From Butyricicoccus sp. (GTDB taxonomy: Bacteria > Bacillota > Clostridia > Oscillospirales > Butyricicoccaceae), in the NCBI GenBank assembly GCA_031293105.1, contig JAUMSA010000180.1, positions 1 through 15,999 on the forward strand: DNA of 15,999 nt, written 5' to 3'. Every line of letters begins with the position of its first letter. Within the stretch, counting starts at the first letter, position 1. The translations under genes and the position numbers were made by a program. Shown piece after piece: positions 8,460 to 15,127 of this stretch. The notes beneath the pieces are model-generated. The model ran no database searches. It worked only from the letters and a program-made list of their open reading frames with translations, and was not told the DNA's origin.

Positions 8460-9365
8460 TTAGTCATCCAGACTGCGGCTGCGGATGGTGAACAGGCCCT
8501 GCGGACGCTTTTGCAGGAACAAAATCACCAGCAGCAGGACAATGGCCTTTGCAATGGTGGCGGAGGTGTAATTTTCCGCAAAGATGCTCGATGCGCCGAT
8601 GGCCGTCGAGCCGACCACGGTACCCAGCAAACGGCCCACGCCGCCCAGTACCACGGCCATAAACGAATTGACGATGTAGCTCTGGCCCACGGTGGCGTCA
8701 ATCGAGCCGAGCAGCGCGATCGAGCAGCCGGCCAGTCCTGCAAGGCCCGAGCCGAGCGAGAAGGTCAGGCAGTCGACACGGCGGGAATTGATGGCCATGC
8801 ACTGCGCCATCGGGCGGTTCTGCATAACGGCGCGCACCTGCCGGCCAAAAGCCGTGCGGTACATCAGCACACCGACACCCGCCAGACACGCGATGACCAG
8901 TCCCAGAATGAACAAACGGTTATACGAAAACGTGCAGCCGCCGATGGTCAGACCGCCGGACAGAAAGGACGGGGCATTGACGTTGACGCCCTGCGCGCCG
9001 AAGATCGACCGTGCGGCCTGCTGTAAAATCAGGCTGATGCCCCAGGTCGCAAGCAGCGAGTCGATTTCGCGGCCGTACAGGCGGGAGATGACCACCCGCT
9101 CGAGCACAGCGCCCAGAGCAAAGGTGACCACGAAGGCCAGCGGCAGCGCGGCGATGTAATACCAGTCTTGTACCCCGGCCGGCAGGAATTTGGTGAACAG
9201 CTCCTGCGTGACATAGGTCATATAGGCGCCAATCATGACAAATTCACCGTGCGCCATGTTGATGACGCGCATCAGGCCAAAGGTAATGGCAAGGCCGAGC
9301 GAGGTCAGCAAAATAATCGAACCAAGACTCAGGCCGTTAAATAACGTAGTAATAAATTCTTGCAT
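8460..9365 (-). CDS. urtB: Urea ABC transporter permease UrtB
   Basis: UrtB is the partner permease, LivH-like, forming the membrane channel with UrtC. The product is 301 residues with about eight hydrophobic segments. The conserved N-terminal element GLAITFGLMRVINMAHGEF includes NMAHGE at 36-41. A second conserved stretch, AVVLGGVGRLLGTVVGS, lies near 238. The frame stays open for 23 codons upstream, but I chose ATG 9365 because AGGAGG lies 6 nt before it and the family N-terminus begins at MQEFITTLFNGLSLGS. The upstream extension would run into the hairpins between urtA and urtB. It is separated from urtA by 124 nt, the largest gap in the operon. Confidence 0.95.
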   Translation of the reverse strand: MQEFITTLFNGLSLGSIILLTSLGLAITFGLMRVINMAHGEFVMIGAYMTYVTQELFTKFLPAGVQDWYYIAALPLAFVVTFALGAVLERVVISRLYGREIDSLLATWGISLILQQAARSIFGAQGVNVNAPSFLSGGLTIGGCTFSYNRLFILGLVIACLAGVGVLMYRTAFGRQVRAVMQNRPMAQCMAINSRRVDCLTFSLGSGLAGLAGCSIALLGSIDATVGQSYIVNSFMAVVLGGVGRLLGTVVGSTAIGASSIFAENYTSATIAKAIVLLLVILFLQKRPQGLFTIRSRSLDD

Positions 9366-9371
9366 GGTTTT

Positions 9372-9377
9372 CCTCCT
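9372..9377 (-). promoter_or_regulatory. Ribosome binding site of urtB
   Basis: The minus strand reads AGGAGG, 6 nt before ATG 9365. It rules against the longer reading frame that starts further upstream at 9434, and it lies just downstream of the two intercistronic hairpins. Confidence 0.8.
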
Positions 9378-9399
9378 GATTCTGCGTGCTCGAATCCCC

Positions 9400-9436
9400 A
9401 AATGGCAGCATAACCGACCGGGTTCTGCCGCCATTT
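9400..9436 (-). repeat. Imperfect inverted repeat (hairpin 2) in the urtA-urtB gap
   Basis: On the plus strand, AAATGGC, GCA and AACC (9400-9415) pair with GGTT, TGC and GCCATTT (9421-9436). This gives 14 base pairs, two symmetric single mismatches and a 5-nt loop (GACCG). No T-run follows on the minus strand, so it is not a canonical terminator. It lies directly beside a second hairpin. Confidence 0.7.
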
Positions 9437-9489
9437 CCGGATTCCAGCGCGGGCGGCAACATGCCGCCCACGCTTTCTCGGAATTCCGG
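9437..9489 (-). repeat. Long hairpin directly after the urtA stop
   Basis: The core, AGCG-C-GGGCGGCA / TGCCGCCC-A-CGCT (9446-9474), pairs 12 bp with one mismatch around a 3-nt loop. The flanks CCGGATTCC and GGAATTCCGG extend the stem almost to the urtA stop codon, with a one-base bulge and some unpaired bases. There is no T-run on the minus strand. A GC-rich hairpin after the binding-protein gene of an ABC transporter commonly protects the upstream mRNA from 3' decay, as between malE and malF. That role here is inference. Confidence 0.7.
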
Positions 9490-10752
9490 TTATTCCTCCA
9501 GCGGCTGGATACCTGCTTCGACCGCCCAATCGTAGGTGGTCAGGTACGGATCCGGATCAACCGGGCCGTCGGTGGAGTAGATCTCATAGATGAGGCCGTC
9601 CTCGCCGACCTGGCCGATGCGTACCGGCTTTGCCAGGTGCTGGTTCTCGCCGTTGATGGTGACCTTGCCTTCCGGTGCGTCAAAGGAGATTTCGCCCGAG
9701 TCGATGGCCTCGATCACCCTGTCTACGTCAGAGCTGCCGGCCTTTTCACAAGCGGCTTTCCACAGGTAAACGGCGTCGTAAGCGGCTTCTGCCGGGTCGC
9801 TGGTCACGCGGTCCGCGCCGAACATCGCCTTATAAGCTTCGACAAACTTCTGATTTTCCGGGGTATCGGTCGTCTGGTAGTAGTTCCAGGAAACCATGTG
9901 GCCCTTGAGGATGTCTGCGCCGATGGTCTTGACTTCTTCTTCCGCGATGGAGAAGGACATGGTCGGATAGGTTTCGGCCGTGTAGTTCTTTTCGCTCATC
10001 TGCTTGAAGAAGGAGACGTTACCGGTGCCGTTCAGGGTGTTGATGATGATGTCCGGCTGTGCGGCTTCGATCTTGGAGATGATGGCTGCAAAGTCGGTCT
10101 GGTCCATATCGGCATATTCTTCACCGACGATCGTAGCGCCCGCAGCTTCGACCTGCGCGGTGATGATCATATTCGCCGTGCGGGGGAATACGTAGTCGGA
10201 ACCGAGCAGGAAGAAGTTCTTGTAACCCTGGTCGAGCAGGTATTCAATCGCGGGCACGATCTGCTGGTTGGGGGCGGCGCCAGTGTACACGATGTTGGGC
10301 GAGGATTCCATGCCCTCATACTGTACCGGATACCACAAAAGCGCGTCGTAATCCTCGACAATCGGCTTGACGGCCTTGCGGGAGGAGGAGGTCCAGCAAC
10401 CGAAAATGGTGCTGACGCCGTCGCTGTCGATCAGTTTTTCGGCCTTGGTGGCAAAGGTAGAGGGCTCGGAAGCGCCGTCCTCTTCGATGTATTCGATCTG
10501 TGCGCCGTTGACGCCGCCCGCCGCATTGATTTCGCTGATAGCCAGCAGCTCGGCATCGCGTACCGAGGTTTCGGAAATCGCCATCGAACCGGTCAGCGAG
10601 TGCAGCAGGCCGACGGTGACGGTCTTGCCGTCCGAGCCATCGGCAGCGCTGCCTTCGCCGGACGAGGACGAGCCGCCGCAGGCAGCCAGCCCGGTGAACA
10701 GCGCGGCTGCGACTGCCGCAGCCGTCAAACGACGAATCAGGGAATATTTCAT
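9490..10752 (-). CDS. urtA: Urea ABC transporter substrate-binding lipoprotein UrtA
   Basis: UrtA captures urea outside the membrane and presents it to UrtBC. The product is 420 residues. The N-terminus MKYSLIRRLTAAAVAAALFTG is a signal peptide ending in the lipobox LAAC, with C25 as the lipidated residue. A Ser/Gly-rich linker (about 26-43) precedes the periplasmic-binding-protein fold, which opens TVTVGLLHSLTGSMAISE as in UrtA and AmiC-like proteins. The motif DGVSTIFGCWTSSSRKAVKP and the later LLWYPVQYEGME are typical of UrtA. I start it at ATG 10752, 9 nt after AAGGAG, not at the codon 10 positions upstream, because only the shorter form begins with a normal signal peptide. The gene opens the transporter block. 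Confidence 0.96.
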   Translation of the reverse strand: MKYSLIRRLTAAAVAAALFTGLAACGGSSSSGEGSAADGSDGKTVTVGLLHSLTGSMAISETSVRDAELLAISEINAAGGVNGAQIEYIEEDGASEPSTFATKAEKLIDSDGVSTIFGCWTSSSRKAVKPIVEDYDALLWYPVQYEGMESSPNIVYTGAAPNQQIVPAIEYLLDQGYKNFFLLGSDYVFPRTANMIITAQVEAAGATIVGEEYADMDQTDFAAIISKIEAAQPDIIINTLNGTGNVSFFKQMSEKNYTAETYPTMSFSIAEEEVKTIGADILKGHMVSWNYYQTTDTPENQKFVEAYKAMFGADRVTSDPAEAAYDAVYLWKAACEKAGSSDVDRVIEAIDSGEISFDAPEGKVTINGENQHLAKPVRIGQVGEDGLIYEIYSTDGPVDPDPYLTTYDWAVEAGIQPLEE

Positions 10753-10761
10753 GGTTCTAAA

Positions 10762-10767
10762 CTCCTT
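10762..10767 (-). promoter_or_regulatory. Ribosome binding site of urtA
   Basis: The minus strand reads AAGGAG, 9 nt before ATG 10752. It lies about 17 nt after the T-run of the preceding terminator, so the leader between terminator and gene holds little besides this site. Confidence 0.8.
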
Positions 10768-10783
10768 TTTTCCAGTTCGCAAT

Positions 10784-10824
10784 AAAAAAAGCCGATCCGC
10801 ACGGCCCCTTGCCGTTGGATCGAC
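10784..10824 (-). terminator. Intrinsic terminator between the cytidylate-kinase-like gene and urtA
   Basis: On the minus strand, GTCGATCC (10824-10817) pairs with GGATCGGC (10798-10791) over 8 bp including one G-U. Inside it, ACGGC pairs with GCCGT around a 5-nt loop. Seven T residues follow (10790-10784). This is a strong rho-independent terminator. The T-run ends 31 nt before the urtA ATG, too little space for a complete promoter plus leader. Either it works as an attenuator within one transcript, or some unseen promoter overlaps it. Confidence 0.85.
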
Positions 10825-10845
10825 CCCATTGTCGAATCGTTCAGT

Positions 10846-11487
10846 TTAATACAGGACATCGTCCCCCAATTTGATGCGCGCGGCCTGGATGATCAGGCTG
10901 GCGGCATCCCGGTATGCAAACCGTCCGGTGTTCACCGTCAGGTCGTACAGCGTGGGGTTGGTCCAATCTTCGCCCCGCGTGTAGTACCGGTAATAATCGG
11001 CCCGATATTGGTCGGTTTTGGAAATCAGACGATGGGCCTGCTCCTCGGTAACGCCCAGCTTGTTCATCACCGTGTCCACACACACGCCGCGTGGCGCTTC
11101 CACATAGGCGCTGACCACATTGCGGCGGTGGCGAAGCAGATAGTTGGCGCATTTGCCGACAATGACACACGAGCGGGTGCGCGCCAGTTCTTCGATAATC
11201 CACGCCTGAATGTTAAACAGGTTGTCATCCGAAACGAATTTCCGATCATTCGGGCCATACGTCCGGTCGATATTCGGCGCTTTTTGCAGCACACGCAGCA
11301 GCTTGGGACGCCGCAGGCGTTCATCGACTTGCATGAACTTTTCCTGGCTGATGCCGCTGCAGGCCGAAGCCATGGCCGGTATCTGGCTTTCATAGCAGGG
11401 GATACCGAGCTGTGCGGAAATCAGTTCGCCGATCTGCTTGCCGCCCGAGCCGTAGCCGCGTGCAATCGTGATGACGTAGTTTTCCAT
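10846..11487 (-). CDS. Cytidylate-kinase-like family protein
   Basis: The 213-residue product belongs to the cytidylate-kinase-like family common in Clostridia and Bacteroides. It starts MENYVITIARGYGSGGKQIG, in which the usual P-loop GxxGxGK is replaced by the GYGSGGKQIG form of this family. Also visible are CVIVGKCANYLLR (about 108-120), TEEQAHRLISKTDQ.RADYYRYYT (150-174) and YDLTVNTG (184-191), all familiar from the family. A P-loop nucleotide-binding fold is expected; the true substrate is not established and cytidylate kinase activity should not be assumed. It is the first gene after a promoter with a perfect -10 box and is separated from urtA only by a terminator, so it may share transcripts with the urea genes. 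Why it stands at the head of a urea locus is unknown. Confidence 0.88.
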   Translation of the reverse strand: MENYVITIARGYGSGGKQIGELISAQLGIPCYESQIPAMASACSGISQEKFMQVDERLRRPKLLRVLQKAPNIDRTYGPNDRKFVSDDNLFNIQAWIIEELARTRSCVIVGKCANYLLRHRRNVVSAYVEAPRGVCVDTVMNKLGVTEEQAHRLISKTDQYRADYYRYYTRGEDWTNPTLYDLTVNTGRFAYRDAASLIIQAARIKLGDDVLY

Positions 11488-11525
11488 GTTCTCACCATCC
11501 TTTCGGTTGCTTTGTTTCTGATTCC

Positions 11526-11554
11526 ATTATAGTCCTGGACAAAAACAGCGAACA
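11526..11554 (-). promoter_or_regulatory. Promoter upstream of the cytidylate-kinase-like gene and urea operon
   Basis: The minus strand has a perfect TATAAT at 11531-11526. At a 17-nt spacing the -35 position (11554-11549) reads TGTTCG, which matches TTGACA at only two of six bases. The start of transcription would be near 11519, giving a leader of about 32 nt to ATG 11487. A strong -10 with a poor -35, next to direct repeats, is the usual look of an activator-dependent promoter. No experimental start site is known to me. Confidence 0.72.
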
Positions 11555-11590
11555 CGGAAAAAATCAGCGTTTCCCCGTAAAAAATCAGCG
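11539..11590 (-). promoter_or_regulatory. Direct repeats (candidate operator) upstream of the promoter
   Basis: CGCTGATTTTTT occurs twice on the minus strand, at 11590-11579 and 11569-11558, exactly 21 bp apart. A degenerate third copy, CGCTGTTTTTGT, lies at 11550-11539, a further 19 bp on. The spacing is about two helical turns, as expected for the tandem half-sites of AraC-type regulators. The second copy lies just upstream of the -35 position and the third overlaps it. The first copy includes the stop codon of the AraC-type regulator gene itself. The regulator encoded next door is the obvious candidate to bind here. Confidence 0.65.
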
Positions 11591-12349
11591 ATGGGCCGCG
11601 CGGTACTGGCTGGGCGTGCAGCCGGTCTGCGCCTTGAAGATGCGCGTAAAGTAGTCGGGAGAGGCAAAACCGAGCCGTTCGCTGATTTCACCCGCCCGAT
11701 ACGTGCTGTCCCGCAGCAGGCACTTGGCGTGCTCGACGCGCACGCAGTTGTACAGGGCGCCGAAGGTCATGCCGGTCTGCGCCTTGCAGGTTTTGCCGAA
11801 GTAGTCCTTGCTCAGCCCCAGATGCTCGGCCGCCTGCTCCATGGTGACCACTTCGTTTAAATGCGCGGCGAGAAAGGCGGCCAGCGTTTGGGTAAACCCG
11901 TTTTCTTCGATGGGGACGCCCGCCTGGTCAAACGCCGCGCGCACAATGGCAAACTGGCTGTCCTCCGCGCCGCGCGAGGACAGGAACGCCGCCGCGCGCG
12001 CCAGCACTTCGCTGAGCTGGCTGTCCTGGAAGGGCTTGACGATGTAATCGAACGCACCCAGCACCAGCCCTTCGCGTGCATATTCAAATTCCCCATAGGA
12101 GCTGACCAGGATGACCGGCGTGTTGCTCTGGAGCTGCCGCAGGGCGCGCAGCAGTTCCAGCCCGTCGATAAACGGCATGCGGATATCGGTCACGATCAGG
12201 TCAAAGCATTCCTCGTCCAGTTTGGCCAGCGCCTCCCGGCCGTCGGCTGCTTCGGCGGCCAGACAAAAGCCCTGTTCCTGCCAGGCGTGCATGCGCGTGT
12301 ACATATACCGCAGCGCGGCATCGTCTTCAACCAGCAGAACCCGATACAT
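11585..12349 (-). CDS. AraC-type two-component response regulator (YesN-like)
   Basis: The 254-residue product has an N-terminal receiver (about 1-120) and a C-terminal AraC-type double helix-turn-helix domain (about 155-252). The receiver shows the acidic residues E8-D9-D10, the phospho-acceptor D55 (LIVTDIRMP), the S83-S84 switch and K105 (VKPF). The DNA-binding part includes LNEVVTMEQAAEHLGLSKDYF (its centre MEQAAEHLGLS) and the closing FASPDYFTRIFKAQTGCTPSQYR pattern (its centre PDYFTRIFK). The frame is open for 106 codons further upstream, but that part is a shadow of the kinase gene. ATG 12349 has GAGGAGGG 8 nt upstream and yields the family N-terminus. It overlaps the kinase gene by 23 nt, which makes the two a cognate pair. 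Confidence 0.95.
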   Translation of the reverse strand: MYRVLLVEDDAALRYMYTRMHAWQEQGFCLAAEAADGREALAKLDEECFDLIVTDIRMPFIDGLELLRALRQLQSNTPVILVSSYGEFEYAREGLVLGAFDYIVKPFQDSQLSEVLARAAAFLSSRGAEDSQFAIVRAAFDQAGVPIEENGFTQTLAAFLAAHLNEVVTMEQAAEHLGLSKDYFGKTCKAQTGMTFGALYNCVRVEHAKCLLRDSTYRAGEISERLGFASPDYFTRIFKAQTGCTPSQYRAAHR

Positions 12350-15014
12350 TTCCGTTTCCCTCCTCGGTGTCGGCGGACAGAGCCGCCGCCTGTTCAAAAT
12401 CATAGCGTTCCATGGCTGCCGCCAGCTGCATAAACCGCGCGTGCGGCAGCGCCCCTTGCAGCGCGTCCCGATGGGCTTCAAACCAGTCGGCCGCCGCCAG
12501 ATCGTAATCGGCGCACAAGGCGTGCAGGCGGTGAAGCGCCTGCGCGGGCGGGATAGCGCCATCCTTGCGTACGGGCGGCGCGGTATAGCGGCGCAGTTCT
12601 TCCAGCGTGCGGTCAAATAGTTCGGTAAAGCGGTCCAGCGAATCCATGCGGCCGTGGTGCAGTTCATCGAGCAGCGTGCGGCTGACCTCCATGAGCGGTT
12701 CGCAGCACAGGTTGCCGGTCAGTCCAACCAGATCGTGCAGGATGGCGCGCGCGTTGCCGACGTGTCCGTTGCGCAGATGGATGCGGATATATTCGGCCGA
12801 ATGGCAGTGCGACCGCACAAAACGGGCGCACAGCGCGGCCAGCTGTTCCTTGTCGCCGCCCAGTGTGCGCAGCGCCTGTTCCACGTGAAACAAACAGCTG
12901 TTTGCGGTCGCCAGCGTTTCGGGCGCGTGCGCAGCTAAGTGGAAATAGCGCTGCAACAGCTCTTGCAAGGCAGCCGGACGCAGCGGTTTGGTCACATAAT
13001 CGTTCATGCCCGCGGCCAGCGCCTTTTCGCGCACATCGCCCACCGCGTCAGCGGTCAGGGCCAGCAGCGGCACCGTGCGATAGGCTTCCAGGCCTCGGAT
13101 GGCGCGCGCGAGCGCATAGCCGTCCATATCCGGCATGCGGATATCCAGCAGCACCATGTCGTAGGCCGTGGCCGCGGCCTTTTCGAGCGCCTGTTTGCCG
13201 CTTTCCGCGGTTTCCACGTGCAGGCCGAAGCTTTCCAGCAGTTCACGCTCCATAATCAGGTTGATTTCGTTGTCGTCCACCAGCAAAACGGTTTTGCCGG
13301 TCGGCAGGGCGAGGGTGTGCCGGCCTTCCTGTGTGTGTTCGGGCACAAAAGACGCGCGGAAGTCCATGCGGAACCGGAAGGTCGCACCGTGACCCGGTTC
13401 GCTTTCCAACTCGAGCACATGGGCGCCGCCGCTGGCCGTTTCCACAATGCGACGCGCGATGCCGAGCCCCAGCCCGGTGCCGCCGTACCGGCGCGACGTA
13501 CTCGCGTCGGCTTGCTCAAATGGCTCGAAAATGCGCGCCTGATCGGCCGGGCTGATGCCGATGCCGGTATCGGCCACGGTAAACAGCAGGGTGCAGCCGT
13601 TTCCGTCCTGCCGTTCGCAGCGGGCGGACAGGGTCACGCCGCCGTGTTCGGTGAACTTGACCGCATTGCCCACCAGATTGACCAGCACCTGCCGCAGGCG
13701 CATCGGGTCGCCGCACACCTGCGCGGGCAGGCTGTCCGCTTGCAGGTGAAAATACAGCCCCTTTTGCACGGCGCTGTTTTCCAGCATGTCCCGCACTTCC
13801 TGCAAAAGCTCGGTGGGCGAGAAGGCGGTCTGCTCAAAGGTGATGGCGCCCGCTTCGATCTTGGAGAAGTCCAGAATGTTGCTGATGAGCCCCAGCAGGG
13901 TGTTGGCTGCCGCGTGCATGCTGCGGCAGTAGCGGCGCTGCTGGTCGGTGATGGGTGTCTGCTCGAGCAGATAGAGGTATCCGGTTACCGTGCCGAGCGG
14001 CGTGCGCAGTTCGTGGCTCATCTGGGCGAGGAACTCGCTTTTGGCCTGGCTGGCCTTGTCCGCCTCATCGCGTGCCTGCCGCATGACCGCTTCGGCCTGG
14101 CGGCGGTTTTCCAGTTCCCGCTCGAGCGTGGCGCGCAGGCGGTTAAACATGCGGCCAAAGCGGTAGGGCTCGGCCGCGCCGCAGGGCGTAACGCGCACCA
14201 GCATCCCGGCCCGCGGCGCATCGGACAGCGCGGCGGTGTAGTTGGTCAGCGGCAAGATGTACAGCCGCGCGAGCAGCCACAGCAGCCCGGCGATCAGCAG
14301 CAGCGAAAAGGCCAGACAGCCGATTTGCAGCCGCGACGCCGCGACGCGTCCGGCGGTCGCCAGCGCGCCTTCGCGCGCCAGTCGTTCGGCCGTGCGCTGC
14401 TGGAACTGCGTGATGGGCGTCATGATTTCGTTCTTGGCCTGTTCGTATGCTGCATCATAGAGAATGGTGCGCGCGGTTTCCCGTAGATCGGTCCCGGCGG
14501 CCGTATCCGATGGCTCGAGCGGGAAGGCTTCCACCCGCGTCAGATAGCTGCGCAGCGGTTCGTCGGCCGCGGCGGGCTGCCCCTGCGCGAGCAGCATCAG
14601 CTTCATCGAGCGGGTTTCGGTGTCAATCAGCAGGTCGGAATTGCGCTTGGCCTCGGCCAGCAGTTCGGACTCCTCAGCGGGCAGGGAAAACCCCTCCAGC
14701 GTGTGGATGACCGTATCCCGCCGCTGGGAAACGCAGACCTCATCCCAGTAGTTTTTCAGATGTTCGATGTCGCCCGTAATCGAATATTTGCGCACCTCGT
14801 CGGTCAGATAATCGGACGCATCGGCCAGCTGCTGCCCTAGGTCGGCCAGCGCCGTGCGGGTGTCCTTGGCCTGGGCCTCGCGCTGCACGCAGTCGTTCAT
14901 ATAGCGGTTACTGCCCAAAATAACACATAGCACCACCAAAAAGGCAAGGAAGGAGAAGGCCAGAATGCCGCGGCTGTTCCAGCGCCGTACGGTGAGCCAA
15001 GCAGATTTTCGCAT
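12327..15014 (-). CDS. Membrane hybrid sensor histidine kinase (HisKA-HATPase-REC-HPt)
   Basis: The 895-residue product has a first membrane helix (about 16-35), an extracytoplasmic helical sensor region (about 36-228, containing ASDYLTDEVRKYSITGD), a second membrane helix (about 229-254) and a linker with coiled-coil character. The kinase core has SHELRTPLG with H334, the N box NLVGNAVKF (446-454), DTGIGI (482-487) and GTGLGLGIA (512-520). A receiver follows (574-690) with D580-D581, phospho-acceptor D624 and K676. An HPt domain follows with H760 in HDLVGLTG. The last 85 residues are helical with no domain I recognise. This is a complete H334-D624-H760 relay. The start is ATG 15014, with GGGGG 7 nt upstream; a TTG 24 codons earlier lies inside the leader hairpin and is less likely. 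The sensor ligand is not known. Confidence 0.94.
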   Translation of the reverse strand: MRKSAWLTVRRWNSRGILAFSFLAFLVVLCVILGSNRYMNDCVQREAQAKDTRTALADLGQQLADASDYLTDEVRKYSITGDIEHLKNYWDEVCVSQRRDTVIHTLEGFSLPAEESELLAEAKRNSDLLIDTETRSMKLMLLAQGQPAAADEPLRSYLTRVEAFPLEPSDTAAGTDLRETARTILYDAAYEQAKNEIMTPITQFQQRTAERLAREGALATAGRVAASRLQIGCLAFSLLLIAGLLWLLARLYILPLTNYTAALSDAPRAGMLVRVTPCGAAEPYRFGRMFNRLRATLERELENRRQAEAVMRQARDEADKASQAKSEFLAQMSHELRTPLGTVTGYLYLLEQTPITDQQRRYCRSMHAAANTLLGLISNILDFSKIEAGAITFEQTAFSPTELLQEVRDMLENSAVQKGLYFHLQADSLPAQVCGDPMRLRQVLVNLVGNAVKFTEHGGVTLSARCERQDGNGCTLLFTVADTGIGISPADQARIFEPFEQADASTSRRYGGTGLGLGIARRIVETASGGAHVLELESEPGHGATFRFRMDFRASFVPEHTQEGRHTLALPTGKTVLLVDDNEINLIMERELLESFGLHVETAESGKQALEKAAATAYDMVLLDIRMPDMDGYALARAIRGLEAYRTVPLLALTADAVGDVREKALAAGMNDYVTKPLRPAALQELLQRYFHLAAHAPETLATANSCLFHVEQALRTLGGDKEQLAALCARFVRSHCHSAEYIRIHLRNGHVGNARAILHDLVGLTGNLCCEPLMEVSRTLLDELHHGRMDSLDRFTELFDRTLEELRRYTAPPVRKDGAIPPAQALHRLHALCADYDLAAADWFEAHRDALQGALPHARFMQLAAAMERYDFEQAAALSADTEEGNGNVSGSAG
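12358..12365 (-). promoter_or_regulatory. Ribosome binding site that fixes the response-regulator start
   Basis: The minus strand reads GAGGAGGG, 8 nt before ATG 12349, inside the 3' end of the kinase gene. It supports the short 254-residue product over the longer open frame. Confidence 0.85.
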
Positions 15015-15034
15015 GATCGTACCCCCGTTTCTCC

Positions 15035-15079
15035 AAAAAGCAGAAGGCGAGGACACTTCTGAAAAAGCATCCTCGCCTT
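15035..15079 (-). terminator. Terminator-like hairpin in the leader of the hybrid kinase gene
   Basis: AAGGCGAGGA (15044-15053) and TCCTCGCCTT (15070-15079) form a perfect 10-bp stem around a 16-nt loop. On the minus strand it is followed by CTG and then five T residues (15039-15035). On the plus strand the T-run is immediate, so it may work in both directions. It can terminate the MFS transcript. However, a good promoter lies between the MFS gene and this hairpin, so it also sits in the 5' leader of the kinase mRNA and could attenuate it. Confidence 0.7.
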
Positions 15080-15098
15080 TTTGCAATAACTATTTCCT

Positions 15099-15127
15099 AC
15101 CATACCACACGGTCGGTCAAAAGTCAA
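15099..15127 (-). promoter_or_regulatory. Promoter of the hybrid kinase and response-regulator genes
   Basis: On the minus strand the -35 is TTGACT (15127-15122, five of six consensus bases), the spacer is exactly 17 nt, and the -10 is TATGGT (15104-15099) preceded by TGG, an extended -10 element. It overlaps the last codons and stop of the MFS gene. Transcription would start near 15092, giving a leader of about 78 nt that includes the terminator-like hairpin. I see no repeat or operator around it. Confidence 0.65.

Noticed and set aside
6534..9026. An 830-codon open frame on the plus strand opposite urtBCD
   Set aside because: It spans three certain genes and their gaps on the opposite strand and has a low-complexity composition rich in Asp, His, Gln and Arg. 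There is no family resemblance and no convincing ribosome site.
5824..10752. A branched-chain amino acid (LivFGHMK) or short-chain amide importer
   Set aside because: The families are related, but the UrtD-type signature LAHGEKQWLE, the UrtA sequence and the adjoining urease genes favour urea.
10784..10824. An ANTAR-type paired-hairpin antiterminator site
   Set aside because: I could not form the two hairpins with six-base loops bearing the conserved A and G. Only one hairpin, with a five-base loop, is clear, and no ANTAR protein is encoded here.
11558..11584. A terminator after the response-regulator gene
   Set aside because: ACGGGGAAA can pair with TTTTTTCCGT only through two G-U pairs and mostly A-T pairs. 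The direct repeats explain the T-rich runs better.
12350..12667. A longer response regulator starting at 12667
   Set aside because: The extra 106 codons overlap the kinase gene and look like nothing known. The receiver domain begins at ATG 12349, which has a strong ribosome site.
15015..15086. A 24-codon N-terminal extension of the hybrid kinase from a TTG at 15086
   Set aside because: It lies in the terminator-like hairpin, lacks a ribosome site, and the normal short cytoplasmic N-terminus before the first membrane helix starts at ATG 15014.
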